A DNA stretch of 64,000 nucleotides, taken from contig SVOC01000001.1 in the NCBI GenBank assembly GCA_015066625.1, forward strand, positions 186,001-250,000, given 5' to 3'. A program made the translations under genes and the position numbers. This DNA comes from Oscillospiraceae bacterium (lineage in GTDB: Bacteria; Bacillota; Clostridia; Oscillospirales; Acutalibacteraceae). The first letter of the stretch is position 1. Each line of letters opens with the position of its first letter. Below the pieces are notes generated by a model that did no database searches, had not been told where the DNA came from, and was given only the letters and a program-made list of their open reading frames with translations. This document shows, piece after piece, positions 8,810 through 17,373 of the stretch.

Positions 8810-9668
8810 ATTTTGATTTGACCGAATATGCGTATTCCGATGGTGACATTCCCGAAAGTCTGCGGAAGACGGCGGTGAAATACTGAGGTGTGTTGAAGCC
8901 CAGTCTTTCCGATATTTCGGTAAAATTATATTCATTTTCTCTTATCATTCGTTTGGCCTCGTCAATTTTCAGCCGTGTGAAATGCTCCATTATTCCGCAG
9001 CTCATATTGTTCTGAAAAAGGCGTTTTATAACCGATGCGGAGGTGTTGAATTCCTTCTGAACATCATTGAAGGTCAGCTTTTTTTCAACATTACTTTCAA
9101 GAAAATCGCAGATACGGAGCAGAAGTGTTCCGCTGTCTGCTTTTTTTATTTCAACGGTGCGGCGGTTTCCTCTTATGAGGCTTATGAGAAGCTGTTCCAT
9201 ATAGAGCTGAACAAGCTGTTCACAGCCGAATCTGCCGTTTTCGGATTTTTCAAGCACGCTTGTGTAGGGCGTGCCCAGAGGGGTTGAAAATGCATCGGTT
9301 GCTTCTTCAATAATCTGGCCCATAAGCCTTCTTTCGCTGTTTGTGCAGGTAATTACCGTGCCTGCAATGCTTATAAGTTCGGCGCAGGAGCAGTCAAACG
9401 AAAGAATAACCGAGTTTGCGGCACTTGTTCCGTCACAGCGGATTTTGTGGAATTCGTTGGGCTTGTGAATATACATCTGACCTGCATTCAGGGTCATTTC
9501 TTTTGAACCCGCGGTTATGACAACACTTTTTTTATCTGCGTATACAATCTCCCAGAAATCGTGAAGCTCGCCCGAATACGCAAAATCCTTGGTGTATTCA
9601 AAGTAGTGAATTGTGTATATACCGTCAATGGTGAGAGGTCTGCTTAATTCCGTTCTGAAGTAATCCAT
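8796..9668 (-). CDS. AraC family transcriptional regulator
   Basis: The N-terminal half (about 15-130) looks like a cupin-type sensor domain (HDFWEIVYADK, then YIHKPNEFHKIRCDG). The C-terminal hundred residues carry two helix-turn-helix motifs of the AraC type, including RLKIDEAKRMI and the signature YFTAVFRRLSGMSPSEY. It probably responds to a sugar or small metabolite. The ATG at 9668 follows GAGGTG by six bases; an in-frame GTG at 9677 is part of that ribosome binding site and is rejected as the start. Divergent from the phosphohexomutase gene. Target genes are not known; the glycan enzymes in the window are candidates by context only. Confidence 0.92.
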   Translation of the reverse strand: MDYFRTELSRPLTIDGIYTIHYFEYTKDFAYSGELHDFWEIVYADKKSVVITAGSKEMTLNAGQMYIHKPNEFHKIRCDGTSAANSVILSFDCSCAELISIAGTVITCTNSERRLMGQIIEEATDAFSTPLGTPYTSVLEKSENGRFGCEQLVQLYMEQLLISLIRGNRRTVEIKKADSGTLLLRICDFLESNVEKKLTFNDVQKEFNTSASVIKRLFQNNMSCGIMEHFTRLKIDEAKRMIRENEYNFTEISERLGFNTPQYFTAVFRRLSGMSPSEYAYSVKSKFSED

Positions 9669-9686
9669 ATTTTTCACCTCGGTTCG

Positions 9687-9715
9687 ATTATAGCTTATTA
9701 AAAAATTTTTTTCAA
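9687..9715 (-). promoter_or_regulatory. Predicted promoter of the AraC regulator
   Basis: Minus strand: TTGAAA, 17 bp, TATAAT. Confidence 0.7.
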
Positions 9716-9761
9716 CAAAAAATGAGCCTAAATTGTAAATATAACGGCTGTTTTTGTAACA

Positions 9762-9789
9762 TTGACATCAAACTATGTGCTAAAATAAT
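9762..9789 (+). promoter_or_regulatory. Predicted promoter of the phosphohexomutase
   Basis: TTGACA, 16 bp, AATAAT. Confidence 0.6.
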
Positions 9790-9819
9790 AAAAGAAGAAT
9801 AAAACGGAGGGATGAAAAA

Positions 9820-11229
9820 ATGATTAAATTCGGTACCGGCGGATGGAGAGCTGTAATCGGCTACGATTTTACTTGTGAAAATATCCGTCTGGTTGCGGCA
9901 GGTATTCTTGCGCTTGCCCGTGAAGAAAGTAAAACAGGAAAGCCCATAATTATCGGTTATGACCGCAGATTTCTTTCCGAAAGTGCGGCAAAATGGGTTG
10001 CCGAAGTGCTTGCGGAAGGCGGAATAGAAGTGTGGTTTCTCAACCGCTCAGCACCTACTCCTCTCATCATGCACACCGTTAAGGATAAGGATTTGCACTA
10101 CGGCATTGAAATCACTGCAAGCCATAACCCTGCAAGCTACAACGGCATAAAGCTTTTTGTTGATGAAGGCAGAGATGCCCCACTTGAGGTTACTGAACGA
10201 ATCGAACAGCTTATTGAGGGAATCAAGAATGTTGAATTTGCCGATTTCGATAAGGCTGTTGATGAAGGTAAGGTTGTTTATCTTCACAGCCCCTTTAATA
10301 AATTCCTTGACGATATCATCGACCTGCTCGATATGAAGGCTCTGCGAGAAAGAGGTCTGAGAGTGCTTTTTGATACAATGCACGGCTCGGGTGCATATCC
10401 TTTGCAGGTTATTCTTTACACCGCACGCTGCACCGTTGATACAATCAACCTCAACAAAGATGCCTATTTCGGCGGCCAGATGCCTGCACCCAGCGAGAAA
10501 ACCCTTGCAAATCTCAGCAATATGGTTATCCGCGGTGGATATGATTTCGGCATAGCTATGGACGGCGACGGCGACAGACTGGGTATTGTCGATAAAAACG
10601 GCAGATACATAAACGCCAACGAAATTCTCTGTATGCTCTACTATTATCTTGTGAAGTATAAGGGCTGGAAGGGCGGCGTCGTTCGTAACCTTGCCACAAC
10701 ACATATGCTTGATAAAATTGCGGAAAGCTTCGGCGAAAAGTGCTACGAAGTGCCCGTAGGTTTCAAATATATATCATCAAAAATCGATGAGGTTGATGCT
10801 GTTTTGGGCGGTGAATCCTCGGGAGGTCTTACCGTAAGAGGCCATATTCACGGCAAGGATTCGGTTTATGCCGCATCACTTTTTGCCGAAATGGTAAGTG
10901 TGACGGGTAAATCACCTACGGAGCTTATGGATGAGCTTGAAGAAAAATTCGGCAAGCACACAATGGTTGAGGATAACCTTGTGTTTGCACCTGAACGCAA
11001 GCCGGAGATCAACGAAATCATTATGGTTGAAAAGAAGCTGCCCGATTTCGGAACAGAAATAACAAGGGTTAATTATGAAGACGGCTGCAAGGTTTATTTT
11101 GCCGACGACAGCTTCGTTATCTGCCGTTTTTCGGGTACGGAGCCTTTGCTGAGAATTTTTGCAGAAAGCAGTGACGGCACTGCGGCAGAAAAATATATTG
11201 CAGATTATAAAGCTTTTCTCAACATATAA
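9820..11229 (+). CDS. Phosphoglucomutase/phosphomannomutase family protein
   Basis: Alpha-D-phosphohexomutase that interconverts sugar 1- and 6-phosphates in the cytoplasm. All family sites are visible: the phosphoserine loop TASHNP (about 103-108), the magnesium loop DGDGDR (about 247-252), the sugar-binding GGESSGG (about 331-337) and the phosphate-binding RFSGTEP near the C-terminus. The length of 469 residues fits. An ACGGAGGG ribosome binding site precedes the ATG. Whether it prefers glucose, mannose or glucosamine phosphates cannot be decided. It could feed sugar nucleotide synthesis such as the rmlA/rmlC pathway further on. Confidence 0.93.
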   Translation: MIKFGTGGWRAVIGYDFTCENIRLVAAGILALAREESKTGKPIIIGYDRRFLSESAAKWVAEVLAEGGIEVWFLNRSAPTPLIMHTVKDKDLHYGIEITASHNPASYNGIKLFVDEGRDAPLEVTERIEQLIEGIKNVEFADFDKAVDEGKVVYLHSPFNKFLDDIIDLLDMKALRERGLRVLFDTMHGSGAYPLQVILYTARCTVDTINLNKDAYFGGQMPAPSEKTLANLSNMVIRGGYDFGIAMDGDGDRLGIVDKNGRYINANEILCMLYYYLVKYKGWKGGVVRNLATTHMLDKIAESFGEKCYEVPVGFKYISSKIDEVDAVLGGESSGGLTVRGHIHGKDSVYAASLFAEMVSVTGKSPTELMDELEEKFGKHTMVEDNLVFAPERKPEINEIIMVEKKLPDFGTEITRVNYEDGCKVYFADDSFVICRFSGTEPLLRIFAESSDGTAAEKYIADYKAFLNI

Positions 11230-11234
11230 CAAAA

Positions 11235-11261
11235 AGGGGATGTGCCGATGCACATCCCTTT
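11235..11261. terminator. Bidirectional terminator between the mutase and aquaporin genes
   Basis: Stem GGGATGTGC / GCACATCCC around a CGAT loop, extended by A-T pairs, between convergent genes. Confidence 0.8.
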
Positions 11262-11279
11262 AACTGTTGTTGGAAAATA

Positions 11280-11945
11280 TCAGTCTTTTTTGCAGGAAAG
11301 GAACTTATATACGAGTGCTGCCAGAACACCGCCGATAAGAGGAGCAACGATGAATACCCATACGCTTGAAAGTGCGTCGCCGCCTACAAGGATTGCAGGG
11401 CCGAAGCTTCTTGCGGGGTTAACGGATGTGCCTGTGAATGAAATGCCGAGAATATGAACAAGTGTAAGTGAAAGACCGATAACGATACCGGCAACGGCAC
11501 CGTTTTCAACCTTTGATGTAACGCCGAGAATAGCAATAACAAAAACAAAGGTGAGAATGATTTCAATAAGAATTGAAAGACCGATGCTGTCGTTGTAGAG
11601 AGCGTTTGCACCGAGACCGCTTTCTTTGCCTACAAGTGCCATAAGCACTGCAGCACCTGCGGTTGCGCCTGCAAACTGAGCAACAACATAGCCGATGAAG
11701 TCAGCAACCGAAAGCTTGCCGCTTACAAGCATTGCGATTGAAACAGCGGGATTGATGTGACAGCCCGAAATGTTGCCGATTGAATAAGCCATTGCAACGA
11801 TAACAAGACCGAATGCAAGTGCCGTGAGAAGATAGCCCGTTCCGTTTTCAGCCGAACAGCCCACTACCGCTGCTGTGCCGCAGGCAAAGAGAACAAGAAC
11901 GAAGGTGCCGATGAATTCTGCGATGTACTTTTTGATTGACTGCAT
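11280..11945 (-). CDS. aqpZ: Aquaporin (MIP family, AqpZ-like)
   Basis: Membrane channel for water or small neutral solutes. The 221 residues show six membrane helices and the two half-helix NPA motifs, HINPAVS (about 69-75) and SVNPARSFGP (about 174-183). The second motif followed by Arg is typical for the selectivity filter. The AqpZ-type ending of the second NPA block favours a water channel rather than a glycerol facilitator, but this is an inference. AAGGAGGT precedes the ATG at good distance. It is monocistronic between a shared terminator and its own promoter. Confidence 0.9.
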   Translation of the reverse strand: MQSIKKYIAEFIGTFVLVLFACGTAAVVGCSAENGTGYLLTALAFGLVIVAMAYSIGNISGCHINPAVSIAMLVSGKLSVADFIGYVVAQFAGATAGAAVLMALVGKESGLGANALYNDSIGLSILIEIILTFVFVIAILGVTSKVENGAVAGIVIGLSLTLVHILGISFTGTSVNPARSFGPAILVGGDALSSVWVFIVAPLIGGVLAALVYKFLSCKKD

Positions 11946-11975
11946 AGAAGTTACCTCCTTAAATATGTTTATTCC

Positions 11976-12004
11976 ATTGTAACAGAGGAATAATAAAAAT
12001 GCAA
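11976..12004 (-). promoter_or_regulatory. Predicted promoter of the aquaporin gene
   Basis: Minus strand: weak TTGCAT, 17 bp, TACAAT with an extended TGT before it. Confidence 0.5.
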
Positions 12005-12115
12005 CGAAAAAGATGATGTAATTGTTATTTTTTATATATCCGTATGCTGAAATTTAATTTTTTTTGTCACATCTAAAAAATTTGAAAAACAAGTAAAAAA
12101 ATTCACAAAAAAATC

Positions 12116-12144
12116 TATACAAATTTAAAAAATTGTGATAAAGT
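12116..12144 (+). promoter_or_regulatory. Possible promoter of purC
   Basis: TATACA, 17 bp, TAAAGT with an extended TGA. The surroundings are very AT-rich, which makes chance matches more likely. No purine riboswitch was seen. Confidence 0.4.
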
Positions 12145-12179
12145 AAAATTGTTTTCAAAACAGAAGGAGTGTTGCAACC

Positions 12180-12863
12180 ATGAAAAAGATTTATGAAGGC
12201 AAAACAAAAGATGTTTATTCTCTTGACAACGGCAACGTAATGCTTAAGTTCAAGGATGACTGCACAGGTAAAGACGGCGTTTTCGATCCCGGTGAAAACA
12301 GCGTAGGTCTTACCATTGAAGGTATCGGCAAGGCAAACCTTGAAACATCAATTCACTATTTTGAGCTTCTCAAAAAGGCAGGCATCAAGACCCACTATGT
12401 AAGTGCAAACCTTGATGACGCAACAATGGAAGTTCTTCCCGGTAAAGTTTTCGGCCACGGTCTTGAAGTTATCTGCCGCCTTGTTGCAACAGGCAGCTTC
12501 ATCCGCAGATACGGTGAATACATTGCAGACGGCACCGTTCTTGAAGGCGGTTATGTTGAGTGCACATTCAAGAATGACGCTCTCGGCGATCCTCTCGTAA
12601 CAGGCGAAGGCCTTGCAGCCCTCGGTATTATGAGCCCCGAAATGTTTGAAAGCATGAAGGCTCAGACTCTTGCAATCACAAAGATTGTTGCTGATGACCT
12701 CAAGTCAATCGGTCTTGACCTTTGGGATATTAAGTTTGAGTTCGGTTACAACAACGACGAAGTTATCCTTATTGACGAAATTGCTTCAGGCAATATGCGT
12801 GTTTACAAGGACGGCAAGATTGTTGACCCCGTAGAGCTTACAAAGCTTATCAACAACAGATAA
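12180..12863 (+). CDS. purC: SAICAR synthetase (phosphoribosylaminoimidazolesuccinocarboxamide synthase)
   Basis: Joins aspartate to CAIR in an ATP-dependent step of de novo purine synthesis. The protein starts [12 protein letters not shown], the family's N-terminal ATP-binding strand, and contains [21 protein letters not shown] and [11 protein letters not shown], all matching PurC blocks. The length of 227 residues is normal for the short bacterial form. The ATG follows GAAGGAG. It is alone: no other pur gene is nearby, unlike the usual purine operon, and a strong terminator follows. Confidence 0.95.
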   Translation: MKKIYEGKTKDVYSLDNGNVMLKFKDDCTGKDGVFDPGENSVGLTIEGIGKANLETSIHYFELLKKAGIKTHYVSANLDDATMEVLPGKVFGHGLEVICRLVATGSFIRRYGEYIADGTVLEGGYVECTFKNDALGDPLVTGEGLAALGIMSPEMFESMKAQTLAITKIVADDLKSIGLDLWDIKFEFGYNNDEVILIDEIASGNMRVYKDGKIVDPVELTKLINNR

Positions 12864-12874
12864 ATTAAGAAATG

Positions 12875-12906
12875 AAAGGAGCAGGCATAAGCTTGCTCCT
12901 TTTTTT
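12875..12906 (+). terminator. Rho-independent terminator after purC
   Basis: Stem AAAGGAGCA / TGCTCCTTT followed by a T run. Confidence 0.85.
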
Positions 12907-12929
12907 GCAAAATAAAATTAAAAAAACAC

Positions 12930-12958
12930 TTGAAAAAATATTGCACATCCATTATAAT
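12930..12958 (+). promoter_or_regulatory. Predicted promoter of the tRNA-Thr/tRNA-Ser pair
   Basis: TTGAAA, 17 bp, TATAAT, twelve bases before the tRNA-Thr gene. Confidence 0.75.
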
Positions 12959-12970
12959 AATCGGGTACAT

Positions 12971-13046
12971 GCTACTATGGCTCAGTTGGTAGAGCAGCGC
13001 ATTCGTAATGCGCAGGCCGTCGGTTCGAGTCCGACTAGTAGCTCCA
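12971..13046 (+). tRNA. tRNA-Thr (anticodon CGT)
   Basis: A full cloverleaf of 76 bases. The acceptor stem GCTACTA pairs with TAGTAGC, the anticodon stem GCGCA with TGCGC, and the T arm reads GTCGG-TTCGAGT-CCGAC. The anticodon CGT lies at 13004-13006. CCA is encoded. It shares a promoter with the tRNA-Ser that follows. Confidence 0.96.
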
Positions 13047-13049
13047 TAG

Positions 13050-13137
13050 GGAGAGTTGTCCGAGAGGTCGAAGGTGCAGCACTCGAAATGCTGTGTGGGG
13101 AAACTCACCTAGGGTTCGAATCCCTAACTCTCCGCCA
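13050..13137 (+). tRNA. tRNA-Ser (anticodon CGA)
   Basis: A class II tRNA of 88 bases with a long variable arm. The acceptor stem GGAGAGT pairs with ACTCTCC, the anticodon stem CAGCA with TGCTG. The anticodon CGA is at 13084-13086, and the T arm is TAGGG-TTCGAAT-CCCTA. CCA is encoded. The gene's 3' end has an imperfect copy at about 15013-15035, past the next gene. Confidence 0.95.
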
Positions 13138-13143
13138 GAAAAG

Positions 13144-13184
13144 ATACCGCAGTTGATACAATAGTGTCGACTGCGGTATTGTTG
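13144..13184 (+). terminator. Terminator after the tRNA pair
   Basis: A long stem begins ATACCGCAGT and closes ACTGCGGTAT, followed by TTGTTGT. It may also end the convergent radical SAM gene. Confidence 0.75.
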
Positions 13185-13194
13185 TACAGACACC

Positions 13195-14676
13195 CTAATC
13201 TTTATTCCGCTTCAGATTGTATTTTTTCTTAATACCGGGAAAAAAGTTTGCATAAAATAATATTTTAATAAATTCCACTCCGGCAAAATAAGTTGAAGCT
13301 ATAAAAGCTATTATTTCACCTGTTTTTACGGATTTAATTGCATCTGTTATTACTTTTTTTGCAAAGTCGAATTTTTTTGTGCCCGGCACATCTGTTGCCG
13401 TAAAACTCCTCCACATACAATAAGCTCTCACGACTTTTATATCAATGTCAGGTATTTTCGAATAATTATACTCCAGTTTTTCCATCGGGCTCTTCTTTGT
13501 TAATTCTTCAAGGCTTTCAACTTCAGTATATTTACCGCTTTCAACAAGAAATTTGTATATTTCAGAACCGGGAATTAAAGCCAAATAATTTAAGTTGATC
13601 AGACTGGTATCAAGTTTATTGATAAGATTAATTGTTTGCTTTAGATCGTCTGTTGTTTCATCAGGAAAACCTGCAATAAAAGAGCCTATGCAGGCTATAT
13701 TGGCTTTTTTGCAAGCGTGGAATGTATCCTCAATTTTATCGTAAGAGATATTTTTATTTATCTTCTTCAAAATTTTTTCAGAGCCACTTTCGATTCCAAA
13801 GAATATCCATCTGCAACCACACTCGTGCATGTAAACGAAATCTTCTTCATCAAATAAACCTATTCTTGTCTGACATCCCCATACAAAATCAAGGTTAAGC
13901 TCTTTTAGCTTTGTACATATATCAAACATTTCCTTTTTGTTTCTGCACCACAACTCGTCTGCAAAATAAACGCCATCCATAGCGTAATTATTAACAAGAT
14001 ACTTAATCTCATCAAGAAGTATCTCAAAAGGACGCTTTCTGTATGTACATCTGTGAAAATCCTTATTGTAGCAAAAAGTACAGCTGTGAGGACAGCCCTT
14101 CGCCGAATAAAGATACAGCATTTTTTTGCAACCGTACGATGACTGAAAATATTTAGGAACATTGATCAGTTTCCAGTTCAAAGGCGCCAAAAGCCGCAGA
14201 TCAATAAAATCTCGCTCTCCCGTATAAACGGTTTCACCTTCCGGGTTTTTAAAGGCAATGCCTCTTATTTTACTTAAATCACTTCCGCCATTTTCATAAA
14301 ACTCAGCAAGTTCCAACCATGTTGCTTCTCCTTCTCCCAAAGAAATAATATCTATGAAGTTGTATTTAAGAGTAAGTTCCGGAACTACCGAAGGAAGCGG
14401 TCCCCCGAAAACCACCTTAATTTCTTCTTCTTTCAATGCTTTGGCAACGAACAGGGCATCTCCGATGGATTTGTAGGACATCAAAGAAATTCCTGCAATT
14501 TCGGGTCTGAAAGATTCTATTACCGTCTCCAGTTTGGTTTTATCAACGGTACGGTCATATATTTTTACTTTGTGGTTTTTACTCTCAAGATATGATGCGA
14601 TTGATAATATACCTAAAGGTACAGAAACTGATCTTGTATACCTTGATGTTGCAGGATTAATGAATAGTATTCTCAT
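13195..14676 (-). CDS. B12-binding-domain radical SAM protein
   Basis: The N-terminal part (about 1-130) looks like a cobalamin-binding Rossmann domain (MRILFINPA, VVFGGPLPS), without an obvious DxHxxG motif, so B12 would bind base-on or without the His ligand. The radical SAM core has CPHSCTFC (about 195-202), the Cx3Cx2C that holds the 4Fe-4S cluster, then GIESGSE and FIAGFPDET. The family includes methyltransferases and other enzymes of specialized metabolism; the substrate is unknown. The ATG at 14676 follows GCGGTG by the usual distance and gives 493 residues; an in-frame ATG at 14706 lacks a site. The gene and the bases beyond it look clearly AT-richer than the neighbours and sit between tRNA-Ser and a partial copy of its 3' end, suggesting transfer. 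Confidence 0.85.
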   Translation of the reverse strand: MRILFINPATSRYTRSVSVPLGILSIASYLESKNHKVKIYDRTVDKTKLETVIESFRPEIAGISLMSYKSIGDALFVAKALKEEEIKVVFGGPLPSVVPELTLKYNFIDIISLGEGEATWLELAEFYENGGSDLSKIRGIAFKNPEGETVYTGERDFIDLRLLAPLNWKLINVPKYFQSSYGCKKMLYLYSAKGCPHSCTFCYNKDFHRCTYRKRPFEILLDEIKYLVNNYAMDGVYFADELWCRNKKEMFDICTKLKELNLDFVWGCQTRIGLFDEEDFVYMHECGCRWIFFGIESGSEKILKKINKNISYDKIEDTFHACKKANIACIGSFIAGFPDETTDDLKQTINLINKLDTSLINLNYLALIPGSEIYKFLVESGKYTEVESLEELTKKSPMEKLEYNYSKIPDIDIKVVRAYCMWRSFTATDVPGTKKFDFAKKVITDAIKSVKTGEIIAFIASTYFAGVEFIKILFYANFFPGIKKKYNLKRNKD

Positions 14677-15040
14677 TTTTTCACCGCTTTCTCTAATTAT
14701 TATCAATCAAAAATTATAAGTTCCGCCAGGTGCAACAATATGTTTGCGGGAAAGATTTATTTAAAATGCTGTATAAAAATCAATTCACTGTTTATTTAAT
14801 TCTATCACAATATGTTTTTATATTCAACCTAAAATCCCGGCAAATAATAATCAACAGCAAAGATCTTAATGACAGATCATGATTTTTTTAAAAACGATCC
14901 CGGATTAATTCCTGATTTGACTGTTACTCATTAATTGCATAGCAGAATATTAATAACACTTCGCTTTTTCGAATAGCAGCACACAACGAGCACACAGAGA
15001 AATTATACTTCAATAGTCCATGACTCCCCGCAGGAAAAGA
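14677..15040. other. AT-rich non-coding stretch between the radical SAM and rhamnosidase genes
   Basis: No convincing open frame or RNA gene. The minus-strand promoter of the radical SAM gene should lie in the first 150 bases, but no clear element was picked. The last part, about 15013-15040, resembles the 3' end of the tRNA-Ser gene (ACTCCCCGC-AGG against ACTCTCCGCCAG). Confidence 0.6.
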
Positions 15041-15077
15041 ACCCCGCAGTTGCTATAGTTATCAACTGCGGGGTTTT
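15013..15077 (+). repeat. Imperfect direct repeat of the tRNA-Ser 3' end plus terminator
   Basis: Compared with 13114-13184 it keeps the order T-arm-like TTCAA, ACTCCCCGC, AGGAAAAGA, then CCGCAGTTG and a closing ACTGCGG. Roughly three quarters of bases in the first 30 match, with small gaps. It could be a decayed attachment-site copy or a chance likeness built on a common terminator core. Confidence 0.4.
15041..15077 (-). terminator. Terminator of the rhamnosidase gene
   Basis: Perfect 12-bp stem ACCCCGCAGTTG / CAACTGCGGGGT. It sits just after the stop codon on the minus strand, with a T-rich stretch beyond. Confidence 0.8.
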
Positions 15078-15079
15078 GC

Positions 15080-17257
15080 TTAAAATTCAAAATGATTTTT
15101 GCTTTGGTTAAGTTTATATATCTCTCCGTCGAAGATAAATTCTGCAGGCAGATTTTTGGGGATTTCAATATCAAAGGTTACGGCACTGTCTTTTTTCTCG
15201 TATGAAACCGAAACCTTGCCTGCTTTCAGTGTTCTGTGACCTTCGAGGTTGTTTATGTTATCAACAAGAACGGGGGAAATGATAATTTCCTGATAACCGG
15301 CACTGCCTTCTTTTGCACGGATGCCCAGCAGATAATCGTAAAGATATGCCGCAACCGCACCGAACATGGGGTGGCTGTGAGAACGATCGCGGAGTGATTG
15401 GGGCCAGTATTCCCATAAAGATGTTGCACCCAGGCGCTTCATTTCTCCGAAGGAATGAACGGTTTCCGAAAGCAGTAAATCTGCCGCGAGCTGACCGTCG
15501 CCGTGCTCAAAAAGAATTCTCGTCAGAATATCCGTACCGAAAATACCTGTATCATAACCGCCTCTTTTGCGATAATCCTTAACCATATTTTCATATGTTC
15601 TTTCATCGCCCAGACCGATATCAACTGCAAAGGCGTTTGCACCCTGCCTGCCGCCCAGGAAGTTGCCGTCCCATTTGTTGAAATATGCGGTCATTATTGC
15701 CGCTTTACGTCTTTCAATTCGGCTTTCAAAATCGTCGATATCTTCAGCCTTGCCGATGATTTTTGCAATCTCAATGCATCTGTTAAGTGACTTGATATAG
15801 AAATAGTTGTTGACAAAGGGTGCGGGAAGAACGATTGATTCGGGTGTGCACCAATCGCCGAGACACCACTGACCTTCTTTGTCGCTGATAACAAGGTCTG
15901 CCTGCGACTTGGATTCAAGATAATCGAAATATCTGAGCATCTGCGGATAACATTCTTCAAGAACGGATTTATCGCCGTAGTGCTTGTAGAACTGATAAGG
16001 CACCTCAACAATTGCACCGCCCCAGCCTCCGGGACCTCCGCCTGAACGGATGTAGGGCGCGGTATACTGAACGTGACCCGTCAGCGTATCCTGACAGTCG
16101 CGGATATCGCCAATCCATTTGCGGTAGAAGCTTTCGCCGTCAAGAATATTCATTGCGGCGTGACAGGCAAGCTGACCGTCACCTGTATAACCTCTGCGTT
16201 CAAGGTGAGGGCAGTCTGACGGAATGCCCGTGTGCATATTGGAAAGCTGGGTGTTCACATATGTATCGTGAATCCAGTTGAGAAGCTCATTGTCGGATTT
16301 GAAAGCGGAAGTGATTTTTACATCGCTGTGAATTATTTCAACACATTCAACCTCTGCATTGCCGTAAACCGCAAAATATCTGAAAGTGAACCAGGTGAAA
16401 AGGGGTTTTGACTGCATTTCTTTGCCGCTGCAGATATAAAACTCTCTCTGACCGTGAATGAATTCAGGGTTAAGGTTGTAGGTATCGGTTAATTCTTCAC
16501 TGCATACAAGTTCAACCTTTTCGCCTTTAGCACCTTTTAATTTCAGTACGGGATAACCGCTGATATTTTTACCGCAATCATAAACAGTATATCCGTCGCC
16601 GTCTTTGATTTTCTTTGCCTCAACTGTGTAAATAAGCTTATCTGCAGGGCAATCGGTGAATAAATATTCCGTTTCCAAGGGTTTTGCAGGGCAGGCATTA
16701 TGCCAGGCAGAATCGTCGAAGTTTTCTTCGAGTGCATCGACGGTGCCGTGGCACAAATCCTGAGTTTCGGTATATGTAAAGTGATAATCTTTTACAAAAC
16801 TCGGTGCAATTTTGTTTGTTTCATCGGATGCAAAATCAAATGTGCCGTTTTTATCTTCGCCGAAAATACGCCAGATTGCTTTCGGGTCGCCGTAGCTGCT
16901 GTTTTCAACCTCGCAGGTGTACCAGCCGCCGCCGAAATGGATTGCAATAATGTTCTCTCCGCTGTGAAGGAGGGATGTGATATCGTATTCGGGCACATAA
17001 ATTCTGTGCCCCGTAAGGATTTCATCAACGGGATAGTTTTTCCTTGTCTCAAAATCCGTGCTCAGGGGCAGAAAATAATCGTTGCCCACTCTTTTGCCGT
17101 TTACGTAGCAGTGAAAAAATCCCAGACCGATAACACGGAGGGTAGCGGATTTCACTTCATCAACGGTGAATCTGCCGCGGATAAAAAAGAATCCGTCGTC
17201 GCCGTAATTCTCGGGTCCGAGCCACTTTGCGGAAGAAAAAACTTCATTTATATTCAT
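15080..17257 (-). CDS. Alpha-L-rhamnosidase (glycoside hydrolase family 78)
   Basis: Releases rhamnose from plant or bacterial glycans. The N-terminal beta domains (about 1-260) are followed by the alpha/alpha barrel. The GH78 active-site block DCPHLERRGYTGDGQL is present at about residue 350, with the acidic residues in the positions of the DxxxRxERxGWxGDA motif. A later GATSLWEYW and SHSHPMFGAV match the barrel end. No signal peptide is seen, so it is probably cytoplasmic and acts on imported oligosaccharides. The ATG at 17257 follows AGAAGG; an in-frame start at 17326 would add 23 unlike residues. The promoter is unclear: TATAAT at 17289-17294 has only a -35 with a 20-bp spacer. Confidence 0.93.
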   Translation of the reverse strand: MNINEVFSSAKWLGPENYGDDGFFFIRGRFTVDEVKSATLRVIGLGFFHCYVNGKRVGNDYFLPLSTDFETRKNYPVDEILTGHRIYVPEYDITSLLHSGENIIAIHFGGGWYTCEVENSSYGDPKAIWRIFGEDKNGTFDFASDETNKIAPSFVKDYHFTYTETQDLCHGTVDALEENFDDSAWHNACPAKPLETEYLFTDCPADKLIYTVEAKKIKDGDGYTVYDCGKNISGYPVLKLKGAKGEKVELVCSEELTDTYNLNPEFIHGQREFYICSGKEMQSKPLFTWFTFRYFAVYGNAEVECVEIIHSDVKITSAFKSDNELLNWIHDTYVNTQLSNMHTGIPSDCPHLERRGYTGDGQLACHAAMNILDGESFYRKWIGDIRDCQDTLTGHVQYTAPYIRSGGGPGGWGGAIVEVPYQFYKHYGDKSVLEECYPQMLRYFDYLESKSQADLVISDKEGQWCLGDWCTPESIVLPAPFVNNYFYIKSLNRCIEIAKIIGKAEDIDDFESRIERRKAAIMTAYFNKWDGNFLGGRQGANAFAVDIGLGDERTYENMVKDYRKRGGYDTGIFGTDILTRILFEHGDGQLAADLLLSETVHSFGEMKRLGATSLWEYWPQSLRDRSHSHPMFGAVAAYLYDYLLGIRAKEGSAGYQEIIISPVLVDNINNLEGHRTLKAGKVSVSYEKKDSAVTFDIEIPKNLPAEFIFDGEIYKLNQSKNHFEF

Positions 17258-17313
17258 AAGAAAACCTTCTTTCGGGAAGTTTACGGTTATTATAGTATCA
17301 TATCCTTCGCCGC

Positions 17314-17341
17314 TTGACAAGAACACAAAACATAATATAAA
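17314..17341 (+). promoter_or_regulatory. Predicted promoter of the LMW phosphatase gene
   Basis: TTGACA, 16 bp, TATAAA. Confidence 0.65.
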
Positions 17342-17373
17342 ATCAAATTATATTATCGAAAAAGGAGCATGAA

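Noticed and set aside
10048..10704. A 218-residue minus-strand frame inside the phosphohexomutase gene
   Set aside because: The plus-strand gene has complete catalytic motifs; the minus frame is Cys/His-rich and without a translation signal.
12000..12180. A purine riboswitch or PurR site before purC
   Set aside because: The stretch is almost pure A/T without the conserved core of the riboswitch or a recognisable PurBox.
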